The notes beneath the pieces are model-generated. The model saw nothing but the letters and a program-made list of their open reading frames with translations. It was not told the DNA's origin and made no database searches. A stretch of DNA of 64,000 nt. It comes from Paratinospora sagittata (Eukaryota; Streptophyta; Magnoliopsida; Ranunculales; Menispermaceae). Made by a program: the position numbers and the translations under genes. The first letter of the stretch is position 1; every line of letters begins with the position of its first letter. Location: positions 28,592,150 through 28,656,149 of the forward strand of contig CM069612.1 of NCBI GenBank assembly GCA_035771175.1, given 5' to 3'. Shown one piece after another: positions 49,424 through 62,378 of the stretch.

Positions 49424-52400
49424 ATGATAAAATGGGTAAAGCAGATGCAGGTTGCATTTGGGTCTTCCTTCCTCTGGCTCATCTCATTGATTTACTTCAC
49501 GCAGGTTCCAATTTCATCTATTTTAAGCCTTTTTTTTCATCTGGGTATGTGTAATTTTTTTTGAAAAAAAAAATCTCAACTTTGATTGATTCTAGTTGTT
49601 GTTTCAAGAAATTTGTTGTTTTGGCTTGATGGGTATTCTGGATTTGTTCTTTTTGGGTCGCTTTTGCTCTGAAGATTATCTGTTTTAGGTTGTTTTTGAT
49701 GATTATTTTTTAATGATGCTATTATAGGATTGCCTCTTTGACAAAATTTCTTCTTGGGTTCATGTTTTTTTTTTTTAGTTTTTTTATTATTATTAATACT
49801 TTTTACTCAGCTTCTATTTTAGCTTGTTGGCACTTCTTTTATTCGATGATTTGAATTTGGTGTAGGGTTTCAGATCTTTTGTATGGACAGCAGTTTCTTA
49901 CCAGCTGAAAGACAGGCTTAAGTTGTCACCCTCTGCATCTCAGCTTGTTTTTTCAGTTGCATTCTTCCCATGGAATATAAAACCAATTTATGGGTAAAAT
50001 CCTCATCCACTTGCACAAGTCCCTTTTTTTTTACTTCTCTTTAAACCTTTTTCAACTTCAAGACAATATCATATGTGACTCTTGAAACTGAAATAAGTTG
50101 AGTACAGAGGAGAATCCATAATTGAAAAAAAATCTATATATTTTTTACATTAGCCTTCTCTTTAGCTTGTAGATTACTTGCAAAATGAAGCAGTTGCACA
50201 CTGAGGTCTAGGCCACGAAAAGGAGGTGTGTCGTATTGTGGACACTCGACGCGTAAGTCAATAACTAGATGAGGTTCAAAGAAAGCAAAGAGTATAAAAG
50301 ACACTGATTAGATGAGATTAAATGCCCCTTTTTTTGGCAATTGGCTTTTGTGGACTATGGTTCTAATACTTTGACTACAACAAGAGAGTGAATTCTGCTC
50401 TAGATTAGTTATGTCTCATCTTGTGTAGGAAAATGTTTCCTGTGAATTAGATTAAACCCAAAGGTGCCCTTTTGTAGCCACTGTAATGTACTAATATCCC
50501 ACGTTCAATTACTTATTTCGAGAGTCTTTGGTCACTGTGTGTATTGAAAACTATATAAGATGCAATGGCAGAACCAGATAGTTTGACCTTAACCAAAGCA
50601 GGCAATATTGAGACCCAAGTCAGGGAGCACGAGTCACCTAACAAGCCGTCCTCCGTGCTTGAATGATTTTCTACTACTTGTAGGTGGAGAATTATATTCA
50701 CATGAAAAAGTCTTTCATTAGACTTTGATAAAGTAGAGTAGAGGATGCGGGCTTATGTAGCCAATCCCATATGGTTGGTGTTGGGCTTTATTAAGTTGTT
50801 GAGTTGAGTAGCATCACCAATAATAGTTTAATCTATTTTATAGTATTTAATAAATTACTACTCATTTAAAAATATGACAGCTGCAAAACATGTAAATTTG
50901 TGTGTATTAGCATATTTATTAACAAATACATTTTTTTTAACTATAAACAAAATGATAGTATATTGATAATAATAAGAACAGAGGGATACAAATGAAGAGG
51001 CTAGGAATTAGGAAGACAAGAAGTCCACCTCATAAAACTAGCCATTAATACAATTCAGAATTGGTTCCCGCCCTCTCAACCAAACACCTAAACTATACCC
51101 TTTTGCAAGATCAGATCGACTAATCCAAAAAGAAGCAAAAAAATGGGAACTATCCCAAAACCCTTTGAAAATCCTGCAATTGTGTTGACAAATACTTTAA
51201 ATGGATGTGCAGTGTAAAATTTTTATCATTTCCTCTTGTAGGCCTAAATTTTGTGTTCTGTGCAGGATTTTGTCGGATTGTATCCCTATTAAAGGGAGGA
51301 AAAGGATCCCATACCTGATCATTTCAACTGTGCTTTCTTTCTTTCCATGGATCATTTTGGGCCTAAATACATCTCTGAGGAGTTCTCATGGACCTCTCAT
51401 GATCTCTTTAACAGCACAGAATATTGGCTCAGCAATGGCAGATGTTGTGGTCGATGCGATGATTGCAGAAGCAGTACGCTTCAAGCGGTATGCAATTGAT
51501 AGTTCTTATGATTCTTATTGATTCACTTGGAAAAAAGAAAAGAAAAGGAAAGACTCATTTTCTGTTACATTTTACATTTTTGCAATTTCTAGGGCTTCAT
51601 TTGCTGGAGATCTCCAGTCTGTGTCTTGGTCGGCAATGGCATTGGGAGGAATATGTGGGAGTCTATTAGGAGGATATGCTTTAACCAATTTAGAAATAGA
51701 TACAATTTTTCTTCTGTTTTCTCTACTACCAGCCATGCAGCTATTCTCTTGCATTTTAGTTGAGGAGGATCCTATGGGCAGCAAAGGTCTGCTGAAACAT
51801 GCTGATTCAAGCTCTCATTTGGCAAATGGGGACACTTCAGATACAGAAACTTCATTTAATGGAAGATCTAATTTCAGTATTTCAAGGAGAAAAAAGAGCC
51901 GTAAGAACAAAAAAGCAAGAAAACACATCAAAATTAAATCTGAGGCTCCTGTAAATGATGGCTCCTCCATCATTATGCGCTGGTTTCACTCGCTCAAATC
52001 AGCTGTCTATAGTTTGTGTCAAGCATTCAGGCAGCCCATGATCCTGAGGTAAGTATTCAAGAAATTTGTGGTCACAATCGCTTAAAACTCTGTTTCACTT
52101 TTTATCATGATATTTCTTTCTATGCCTAGAATAGCGCATATTCTATTTTCTGAATTATGGGTACTTTGTATCTGGATTTGTTTTGGGATGCCAGACCTAT
52201 GGCTTGGTTTTTCTTAGCAAATGTTGTCATTCCAAACCTCTCGACCGCCATGTTCTATTACCACACCGAGTTCTTGAATTTGGAACCATCGTTTTTGGGG
52301 ACTGCACGTGTTGTTGGATGGTTGGGTCTCATGCTTGGAACCTTCACTTATAACCGCTATTTGAAGTGGATGAAATTGAGAAGAATTCTTATGTAAGTTG

Positions 52401-53615
52401 TTAAATTTCAGTCTCTATTTATTTGATCTTCTTTTAAGTCATTTTATGCTTTGAAGTTTCACTGAATAATTCATGAAAACAATGTTTTGGTTTTTATTGT
52501 TTTGATTACTATGCAGGTTCGAGCACATTGGTCTCGCTATGTTAAGCCTTCTGGATATCGTTTTAGTGTCTCGGTTACATGTTCCATTCAACATATCAGA
52601 TAAGCTGATGGTGCTATTTGGATCTGCTCTTGCTGATGCTATCAATCAACTAAAGTATGTGCATTTCTTCTACATGCATGTTTTTTGTTTGTTTCTCTCT
52701 TATAATTTATTTCTTGAGTGGATTTGAGAAAGGAGAGTAAGTCTTCCAAGATTTAAACACTTTTCCTAATTGAATCAGGGTTTTGTGGATTTAAGACTTA
52801 TTCGATTCGTTCTTACTTCTTGGCAATATTTTTCTGCAAGTTGAGTTTTAAGTACATATCTTTCCATAATATTTATTTCTAATGAATTACCTTTTCTTTG
52901 ACATCTTAAGAGTTTTTTTTTTGTTTTTGTTTTTGCTGAAACACTGCTTTATATTGGTTTGTCATGATGCTATATAGTTGCCTCCATGGAGATGTGCATT
53001 TGTATGGTAGTTGTAACCAACGATCCCTTTGAAAGAAGTCCATTTTTAGTGTTAGTCAACAAATCTATATCTACTGGATTGATATTGATATAAGTGATAT
53101 TTCAGCCAGAATTTTGAAGAAGAAAAAAAAAATCTTTTTTGGAAGTATGGATATATATATATATATATTTTTTTTCTCATTTTGTTTCTAAAATATGTTA
53201 ATGTGTCAATGAGCATATCTAAAGAGTACTTCATGCAGTGCAACATCAATCAACATTTGTATCATATATATTAGTATATTACATGCAATTGATATATCTT
53301 CCATCACCAATATTGGAAATTTATATAATCAAGTTTCATTTTGATTGTTGCAGGTTCATGCCATTCCTAATACTTTCAGGTCAGCTATGCCCACCAGGGA
53401 TTGAAGGGACTCTTTTTGCTCTCTTCATGTCCATAAACAATCTTGGTTCCACATTGGGATCATTTGTAGGTGCTGGTGTGGCTTCAGTGCTGAACATATC
53501 CTCTGGTTCTTTTGACAATCTTGTATTGGGCATTGCTATTCAAGTTTTCTGCACTTTTATCCCTGTTGTATTCCTGTTTTTGATACCAAAGGATGCCACA
53601 GGGGTTTCAACCTAG
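49424..53615 (+). CDS. folate-biopterin transporter (FBT/BT1) family membrane protein
   Basis: Seven exons: 49424-49504, 49866-49993, 51266-51487, 51593-52048, 52195-52392, 52517-52654 and 53354-53615, giving 494 aa. The start MIKWVKQMQVAFGSSFLWL was set by the in-frame ATG at 49424. Family landmarks: YFTQGFRSFVWTAVSYQLKD, VAFFPWNIKPIYGILSDCIP, KGRKRIPYLI, QNIGSAMADVVVDAMIAEA, AMFYYHTEFLNLEPSFLGTA, and PPGIEGTLFALFMSINNLGS. About 12 hydrophobic helices are split by a long basic loop (RRKKSRKNKKARKHIKIK, about residues 240-258). Family knowledge: major-facilitator transporters of folates/pterins; only some plant members have proven folate transport, so the substrate here is inferred. The member number is not assigned. 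Confidence 0.9.
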
Positions 53616-54722
53616 CTAAGCTCTCAAATGGGTCTTTGAAACAAGCTGAGTACATTACCCTCTCCTTCAAGCATTTTTTTTTATATATTTTTTTGAAGAG
53701 TTTTTGGTTATGTAAAGCCATAAATTAGAGAAATAGTAATTAAACTGGAGCTTCAGCAAATCCAATTTTTTCCTTCTGAAGCTGGTCACTTTTTTTGTAG
53801 AATTGAATATACCTTCTTTTTTTTTTTTTTGGCAAATATACTTCACTCTTATTTTATTCCCATACTGAAAAGAGTTTTGATTTGTTTTTGTGCTTTTCTT
53901 TCTCATTTAATACCTTGCTTTTGGCAATTGTGAGATTGACAATGGCAATAACTTGTAGAAATTGATTGCAATTTGCTCATAGATCATGCAAAAGTGACAG
54001 CAAATTCCTTCATAAAAAACTTCTTTTTTTTCTTTTTTTAACAAATTGCATGATCAGAACAACTGCAAGTGAAAAATGGATTAAGTTGCAGGGCCTCTGG
54101 ATTATTTCCCCCATATGAAACAGATTTTTGAGAACATTTAAAGTATGGCAAATCATTTCCAAAGCTAAAACGTTCTTCAGAATATCATCTTATTATAGAA
54201 GATCATCTCCACCACTGAGTCAAAATAAACACCTTTTGGGTTCTGTTTGTCAGGAAAAAAAAAGAAAACCAGCTTCAGGAATTTTCCCTTTCTCTTTTCA
54301 AACTTTTGCTTAATCTACTACTACAAGATGGTCAATTTTTTGTCTTGCTTAATGACCCAAAAGCATAATTCAAGATGACAAGAAACAAATATACCGATGC
54401 AGAGAAGTGGGAAATTTTAACACAATTTTGATATCCACCATCCGTATTATCTTTCCAAAGCATTAACTACAAAGAAGCACCAAAAGACCCATTTTCAGAC
54501 TAGAAACCATGGACTCCAAATTTGAGTTACAAAACTTGTATCAAATGAAGGCAAAATGAATAGAAATTGTATCACAACCACCATATCCCTGACTTCTTGA
54601 TCCATCATCCCACGAAAATGTACAGGCCATCTTGCCTTTAGCTTCTGCCCCAAATTATTTGCAAGTTCAGTTCAAGATCAGTAGTTGCCAAGCTCACCAC
54701 CACCACCTGACTGCATATCTGG
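53616..54722. other. intergenic between convergent transporter and Derlin genes
   Basis: About 1.1 kb of AT-rich DNA with T-runs; holds the 3' UTRs of two convergent genes. No gene seen. Confidence 0.6.
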
Positions 54723-57700
54723 TTAATCTTGATGAACTTCCGCCGCTGGTGGGGCTGCAAACCGCATGTTAGCTGGCCTAGCCACAACAACAGTATCATC
54801 GGCAAATAGCGCTTTAATGAATCCAGGAGTCCTTAATGGCCGTCACCCCGTCATCTGTGGATAGACATCTTCTAGAAAATAATATGCATGACCTGCAATC
54901 ATTCCCTGAAAAATAGAAGAATATTACACAAAGGAAGTGGATACAACCCCCTGCCGCCCCAAAAAAAAAAAGAGCCGAAAAAATTAATGTAAGGGGCAGT
55001 TCCATGTAAAACTTTAAAGTAGCATCTGCCCAAGAATATTCAAATAATTTGCATGCACAAAGCATATGAATAAGAATTCAAAATAACAACTACGTAATTC
55101 CCACATAAATGCCTGACAAAGTATAGTAACAAGTTATTTCCTGCTTTGTGAAAGGTTTTGCAAAAGTGTACAAGTGGATGTCCTTGAACACAATGCTTCA
55201 CATAAATTCAATACTTCTTCAGTGAAAGTGTGTTGCGTGTGTGTGATTGGATGATTTATCACCTAATTGGAAATAAGATTTCTTTTTTTTTTCTGATGCA
55301 CTGTCGCTATTAAGCTATCCAAAGGAATGTGGTCATTTTGATGATTAGTACTAAATGGTATCAGGGCAGGAAATAATCCGCTTGAATAATCATTAGCCAG
55401 TCCAGGTTGACAAGTATATGTGCACCATTATGATACAGATACTTTACTATTTCAATTGAAACATATTTCACCAAGTATGTATTCATAGTTTGTGTTTGTT
55501 TGCAATAGAGGTCGTAGTAACCAAGCACAATTTTGCACTTAAATAAATCATTGATTAGCCAAAAACCTACCAGCAGATCCACCCAAGCACTGGTACCAAC
55601 AAGGATAGAGAATCCCAGTAGAACCTGAATCAAGGTAAAAACAAAATATAGTAGAGTAGTTAGTTGCATAGGACCAATATTCACAATAATACAGTAGAAT
55701 GTAGTTGGCATTGTTGTAAAATTCAATCACCAACTACTTTGAGCTAAGTAGCTAACAGACTAATCATATAATAGCAAAGAGCAATTGATATATTGTTTAA
55801 CCTGCATATCTCCAATGTTATACACTTCCACAGACTTGTCATAAGAACCATTTTCTGGAAGCATACTGAACAAAAAGTTCATTGATACCATCTGTTTTGC
55901 CTCTTAAGCAAATTTCCTTAAGAAAAAGTAAGAAACTGAAAATCTAGTTGCTTTTCCATAAAGGATTACTTTGACTTCATAAAATGTATGCTTTACGTTT
56001 AGGTTGTTCACAAGGCTTGCAGAAAAATTGATCTTTTGAAAGAATTAGACTGGAGTGACAATCAAATTAAAGCATGCATTGCAGAGGGGGGAAAGCAAAC
56101 ATCAGAATCTCAATATGTTAGCCTTGTTTTATATTGTCTATAAGCCATAGAAGGTGATGAGCATGAGAGCTTTCCAATCTAAAAAACTGAATATATATTT
56201 GTAGCACAAGTTAGGGGTTTGCAAATAAGATAGACCTTTGATGCTTCACAAATATCTTGCTTAAGATATAGTTTGGAATCACAAAGTCCATGATTTGAAA
56301 CTAAATTGAATCTAGTTAGACGCTGGCAATATGCCAATTTGACAGCTCATACATTAGTCTCTTCCCATATTTGGAACAGTTCATATGGCAGCGACTCATT
56401 GCACAGTTAGCATGGCATATGAAAATTGCAAATAAATAAAGGAAATCGAGGTGAATAGAAATTAAAAAAAAAACACCACTAATTAATCAATGAACTAAAA
56501 TGTTGAATGGTAGTCCTATCTAGTGTTCACTTACCCACGGTAGATATGCAGCTGTAAAGGTAAAGAGCCCCAAGAAACTCATGTGTATGTATGGATTCTG
56601 CTTGCTCCATACATAAACCTGCGAAGCAGAAAGAAAAGGGATAATGACACTTTTCTAGTGGATATTCACAATCACAGACAAGGGTTAAAAAGTTATTAGT
56701 AACTGACCATCATGAATGTCAATGAGTTGCTCAGAAAGAAGATTTTAGCAAAAGACTCTGATACGTAAGGAATCATTCCACCGACAAGAACGATTGCAGT
56801 TAAAACCGTTGCACCAAATAAAAGCATATAAAAGAAATCAGCAGTCCTCCCTCTAAAAGAATTCTCTTCTAGAAGCTTGCAGTATCGTGCCAGGAAAAAC
56901 ATGTGAAACAGGAAATCCAAGTCTGTTAAAACCAAGAAATAATTATATTCAGTAAAAGATCTTGACTCTTGAGCAAATGATAAATAATAAATTGATAATT
57001 GCAAAGTTCTATAAACATGGAAAAAAAAACAAAGTACAGTTCAAAGGTAATATATGTAGATATATGATAATGCCCTGTAACATAGAGTTCCTGGGAATTT
57101 CAGAGTCAAAAACCTTGTTGTGCCCAAAAGTCATACATTCCAATACAATGCACCAAAGACGTGTTAAATTTACTTATTAATCTGTTAGGCCAACAATTAT
57201 ATATTCTTACATGATTGAAATTTGAAACGAGTAACAATTTAAAGTTACGTGGAAACAGCTATTACAAAGGTCTCAAGAATCTATATGCAAGTAAGTCAAA
57301 ACTCTCTTGAGGATGATAAAATCTAAACCGCCAGTATATTTAATTTCAGGTCATTTTACACCCCCCAGATTCATTTTTTAAGCCGTTGGACTCTTCAATG
57401 GTATGTCCATTGATGACAAAACAACAATTCCATGAAGAACCTTAGTTCAAGCATTAATGCAGATCTGTCATTACTAACCCATTTCCTAATTTCACTACCT
57501 TCACCACTTACCAAGTCTCAATTTGAAGTAAATGACACTTTTGTGTGAGCTAGGGAAAGTTCTTGAAAACAACTTACTAATTGCCCTAATTACTAATTAC
57601 TAATTACTACTAATTACCTCAGGATAACATCAGCCATCAATTTGACTGCAAATTAAGCAAAAATAATGAGTAATCCAAAGATAGTTTAAAAAAAAAAAAA

Positions 57701-58463
57701 TCCTAGTTCCGAACTTCCATTTGCCTTTTTCAATGCTTGAAGGGTAAAATGTGATAGAACAGCAAGTGGTTGAAAATGTAGACAGAAGAATTAATTCCCC
57801 CGCCTATAGTCCAACACTCACCCGTCAACAAAATGTACAGAAACCAAATGCATTTAATTGCGCATTAAACTTATTCTGCTGCAATTCTAACAATTTAAGC
57901 ATTCACTGAGTCACTTCTAAACTTATAATTTCAATATTTTCCTTTATTAATTTGTTGGAAACAGAAGCAGAAAGAGTATGACAGACCAGAATTAAAGCAG
58001 GTTTAGTTGCCAAAAACAAGATAAACATAACTATCAAAAATCCAAATGGCATCATTTCTTCAGAGAGATAACAGTATATATCTCCTTTTCATCCAATTAA
58101 AAAATTACCCATTTTGCGGAAGTACAAGAAATTGGTGATGAGTCGCCAGAACTGATAATGCTTAACAACTAGTTTCGGATTCAGATACAAATGATAAGGA
58201 GATATTATCTGCAATACACAATTAAAAAACCAATCAAAATAACCACTTTGACCTATTTACAATAAAAACCCTAGAATTCAACAAAGCGCTAATTATGGCA
58301 AAAATTAGAGAAGACCCATTAAAAAACAACCCCAAATTTAAAGAAAAATCAAAGCTTTTTATACCTCGAGCGAGCATCCAATGGTGGTGACGATTGCCGC
58401 AGTGAGATAAGATCTGGTGATGATGGGCATCTGTCTGTACCACTCCTCTACTGCTTGAGCCAT
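54723..58463 (-). CDS. DER2: Derlin-2 (DER2) ERAD membrane protein, with an in-frame TGA
   Basis: Six minus-strand exons: 58365-58463, 58109-58208, 56708-56922, 56535-56618, 55571-55624 and 54723-54905. Their joined length equals 244 codons plus stop, matching my memory of Arabidopsis DER2.2. Landmarks: [99 protein letters not shown]. Directly after MTG comes TGA at 54845-54843, where the family has Arg (CGA). Past it the same frame continues with family sequence ([20 protein letters not shown]) to TAA at 54725-54723. As read, the product is 204 aa and lacks about 39 C-terminal cytosolic residues. Derlins form rhomboid-like channels in the ER membrane for protein dislocation and bind p97/CDC48. 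Identity is firm; function of this copy is uncertain. Confidence 0.9.
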
Positions 58464-59610
58464 CTTAGAACTAAAAATCAAAGCTAAGCCACAATTCTTC
58501 TTCACAAGAGGCTTCTCTTCTAACCCAAAATTCTATAAAAATCTTCCAAGTTGAGTTGCAGAGGTAGATGGGATTGGCGCTGTGAGAATGAGAAGGAAGC
58601 GCTGTGCGAGGTAAATAAAAATAACAAATGTTGTTACAAGCTAAAATTTAGTGTTCGTACTTTGCCCTCAATTATGTGTAGATTTTACTGTATTAGCTAT
58701 TGTGAGACTTGTATTGCAAAGGTAAAAACACGTGTGTTGAGAATAAGGGCTGTTTTGTCATTTTGTAGCAGATTAGATGAGAATCGAGGCCCTTTGAGCC
58801 GGAGCTTGGTTCTTGTAATTCCAATGGGTTTTTTACCCTTTATGTAAGATTCCACCGTACCAAATCCATTTTTATTGCAGTTAATGTCTGATTAATTTTC
58901 TCAATTTAACTCAACAAATTTGTCTATCTCTTCAACACCACTTTATCAACAATCTAAGTCTACGTGTAAATTATAAATAATTATATCCTAAGATTTAAAT
59001 CATGAACCAAAAATAATCCGAATAATTACAAAGATTTTACATTAATGTAACATAATGATACATATAGATGATTTTTTTGACATGCAAAGGCTTGAGTTTC
59101 TAACGTGTTTTGAGTTTCACGTCTCACGTCCCACGTCTAGTAGGATTAACCCTTACTAGCCAACGAACTATTGGCTAAGGGGTTGGCAAGGAACTGTAAG
59201 GTTTCAAGTTCAGGGCAACAATGTCCCTTTCAAATCGACGAGGAGATTAGTAGGTATTTGGTAGGTGTGGCCGCTAGATGATGGAAGGTGACGTAGGGCG
59301 ACGCAAGAGTCTACGGTGTCGTCCGACGAGCTAGACAAGTTTAATGTGGTCGTATTACGTCTCAATGTCGCTCGAAACAAACAACCTCATGAACACATGG
59401 TAAATTGGCTGGCTACTGCCTTATGAACTAGCCTTAAGCTTTTCAAGCCTTTGGGCTCAAACACACACTGTTGTGGTTGAAAAAACAGTTCCAGTCCTGC
59501 CCAGCCCATCCAGCCCCATTCTTGACAAAAGTTTTAGGGTTTTTGATCTCAGATGCTTGCTCTCATGCTCTGCAACTAGGGTTTAACTGATTTATTGTAC
59601 TCCATTTCCA
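58464..59610. other. divergent intergenic region between Derlin and DTW genes
   Basis: About 1.15 kb. It contains both promoters; a cacgtc run (cacgtctcacgtcccacgtc, about 59119-59138) is notable as three ACGT-core sites. No gene. Confidence 0.55.
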
Positions 59611-60969
59611 ATGTTGATTAGTTTCCGGACCGGAAACCAATATCAACCCGCATTTGGTGAATTCCTACGTGCTCTCATCTCATTATTCGATCCAAAATTC
59701 GATCATTTCCAAGATCTAACCCTACAGATGGAAACGCAAACGCCGGTACCAACAAAAAGACCCTTCTGTTCTTCATGCGCTAAGCCTGCTCGCCTCTGCA
59801 TCTGCTCCCGATTCAAAACCCCATTGCTCGATAACACAATTTCTGTCACAATTCTCCAGCACATTCAGGAAAAAAGCCACCCTCTTAATTCTACAAGAAT
59901 TGCAACTCTAGGGCTCAAGAATTTGACTGTAGCTACTGTCTCTGATATACATTTCGACGCCCAATTCCAAGTTCGATTGCTGAAGTCGGATTCTAGAACT
60001 AGAACTGAATCTGCTGCTGCAATGGATGTGAAGAACGGGCAATATGCAATCTTTGGGCGGAAATTGAGTAATGGATGTGTGGACTCAGATACCCATTTGG
60101 GGAATTCTCTAAAAAATGAGAAAAAATCTGATTTTGAGCAAACTCAGGAGTGTACAACAAAGAAGAAGATAAATGAAATTGATAGCAATGGAGAATGCAA
60201 TCTTGGTGATGGAGAGAACAGTGATTTGATTTCAGAGGTAGATAAACATGTTTCAATTTCAGGTTCTTACATGGCAGAGGAAGAAGAAGTATCAGATTTG
60301 CTAACTGTTAGAGACCATCAAAACCACATTTTGAAACCAGATTTTGATAAAGTTAGAGCTAACCCAGATGAAGAAGAGTGTGTAATCAGTGGTACCATGA
60401 CCAAGTGTGGCTCCACATTTTCTCTTACTCATCTCCAATGCCCTAAAAATCACTATGGCAAGCCTGATTTTGAGCAGCTTTTAGATACCCAGATAGGAAA
60501 AGATGCTATATCTAATGGATTTGTTGTGAAAAAGTTGCAGAAGAAGAAGCTGGGTGAGAGTGAGGAATTCAGAGAGTATGAAGAGTTTGAGATTGTGATT
60601 CCTCCTGGATCAGCTCTTCTGTTCCCAACTAAGAAAGCAATGGGCGTAGAAGCTGTTGATTTTAAGGTGAATAATTTGATTGTTTTGGATGGTACATGGA
60701 ATAAAGCTAAGAGGATGTACCATGAAAATCCATGGTTAAAGCTTTTGCCACACTTGAAGTTGGACCCAGATAAGATGAGCTTGTATGGTGAAGTGAGGCA
60801 TCAGCCTAAGGCAGGATGCTTATCAACCATTGAAAGCATTGTGTTTGCTTTAAAGGCATTTGGTGATGAGAGTGAAGGTTTGGAAGATATCTTGGATGTG
60901 TTCGAGTCCATGATCGGAGATCAAAGGCGATGCAAGGATGAGAAATTCAGCAAAATGTGTTCAAAGTGA
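59611..60969 (+). CDS. DTW-domain protein (tRNA-uridine aminocarboxypropyltransferase-like)
   Basis: A single-exon frame of 452 aa, or 413 if the second in-frame ATG at 59728 (METQTPVPTKRP) is used; that start resembles the family better, while the longer N-terminus could be targeting sequence. The zinc-type cluster C53-x2-C56-x6-C63-x-C65 (CSSCAKPARLCIC) is followed by TILQHIQEKSHPLNSTRI, and near the C-terminus by the DxTW motif (LDGTWNKAKRM, about 360) and GCLSTIESIVFALKAFG. This is the DTW/TAPT family that adds the 3-amino-3-carboxypropyl group to tRNA uridines. Between the two conserved halves (about 150-330) lies an acidic, low-complexity insertion with repeats such as KSDFEQ, KPDFDK and KPDFEQ. 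Confidence 0.85.
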   Translation: MLISFRTGNQYQPAFGEFLRALISLFDPKFDHFQDLTLQMETQTPVPTKRPFCSSCAKPARLCICSRFKTPLLDNTISVTILQHIQEKSHPLNSTRIATLGLKNLTVATVSDIHFDAQFQVRLLKSDSRTRTESAAAMDVKNGQYAIFGRKLSNGCVDSDTHLGNSLKNEKKSDFEQTQECTTKKKINEIDSNGECNLGDGENSDLISEVDKHVSISGSYMAEEEEVSDLLTVRDHQNHILKPDFDKVRANPDEEECVISGTMTKCGSTFSLTHLQCPKNHYGKPDFEQLLDTQIGKDAISNGFVVKKLQKKKLGESEEFREYEEFEIVIPPGSALLFPTKKAMGVEAVDFKVNNLIVLDGTWNKAKRMYHENPWLKLLPHLKLDPDKMSLYGEVRHQPKAGCLSTIESIVFALKAFGDESEGLEDILDVFESMIGDQRRCKDEKFSKMCSK

Positions 60970-62378
60970 GTCCTATTTACTTCCTATATACTTGCAACTG
61001 TATGTAGTTTGAAAGAAGAAATAATTGGTTAAGTCATCAATCTATGTGTTAAACACTCTTTCATAAGTGTCCAGAAAAGAAGAAATGAATCAAGAGAATT
61101 TTTTATTGATCCACAATTGATTTGGTTTATGCCTTTTATGGAAAATCAGACAGTTTGTTGATCTCAACATAGTTTCAATTATTTTCAGTGTTGTGTTCTA
61201 ATTATGTTTATAATTAGAAAGGAAACTATAAGACTGCTATTAGGAAATTATAAGACTGCTATTAAGAAAAACTCAACTTACATTTTTTTTTTTTTTAACT
61301 TCTACTTCCTATAACTTATGCTGTAAAGAGAAACCCAAAGAACAATCTTTCTGAATTGTGATCCCTAAGGACGTATGTTCACATTTAAGGTATCTTTTTC
61401 TTTTTTTTTCTTGCAACATGTTTACTCATGCAATGTGCATGTATCTCTTGGTGTTTGTTGTTCCTTGAGGCTTCTTCCTTCATAACCTTTTTATACATGC
61501 AATGCATGTGCATTCTTCACCCAATGCTATCTCCTAAGGATAATAACAAAAATTAGTTTCTTCCTATCTCTTTATTCCTCAATTAAGGGTGCATGCCAAA
61601 TAACAACACCTATAGCTTTTCTCAATGACCTTGAGCCTAATTGCCAAAGGCCCTAAAGCTCAACTTGAACCACCATAAAAGATTGTTCGAGTTAGATGGA
61701 TTTAAACATCTTGATATAATTATATACCGCGGATGTCGTTTTACTAACATATTCATGTTTTATGTTCTTAGGCATTGATACCATGGGTGAACAACCCTAT
61801 CAAGTTATTACATCTGATTAATAAGCCAGTCACATGTTTAACCAAATTAAGTTGCATTCATTTGGTTGTCATTAATATCATTTTAATTTAACCATCCATG
61901 ATAGGATTTAGAGAAAGGTCACTAACAATTTTGTTAAGTACCAGCATTTTTCTGTTACCATAAAATGCCCAGAATTTCTCACATCATTTCTAAAATATCA
62001 GCAATCAATTTACCAACTTCCAAGTTGCATGATGAGGCTTTTGTTGCCAAATACAGAGAGATCTGAGATTAATAACCTTTACCTTTCAAATTGCCTAAAG
62101 CAGTAAAGCTTACACTAACTGAAGTAAGAATAAACTTTCTATTCAGCAGTAGCAGAATCCAACGGAAAACTAGCATATAATTAATTTTCATCATCCAGCT
62201 TGAAAGCTGATACAGAAAATAAGATGGAGCTGGCAAAAGTTTGACAAACTGTTCAAGTTTGCATTACAGAAATCCAATAACAATGATATAATATACACTA
62301 CAGTAGCAGATTTTTATGTTATATTTACAATGCATTTCTTACTAATTGTTTCGTGGCAGATGAGAAATATTTCCCTCT
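60970..62378. other. intergenic between convergent DTW and purple acid phosphatase genes
   Basis: About 1.4 kb, AT-rich with T-runs near 61280 and 61395. Palindromic catgcaatgtgcatg-like short repeats occur near 61426 and 61495. The last 300 bases are probably the phosphatase 3' UTR. No gene seen. Confidence 0.6.
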
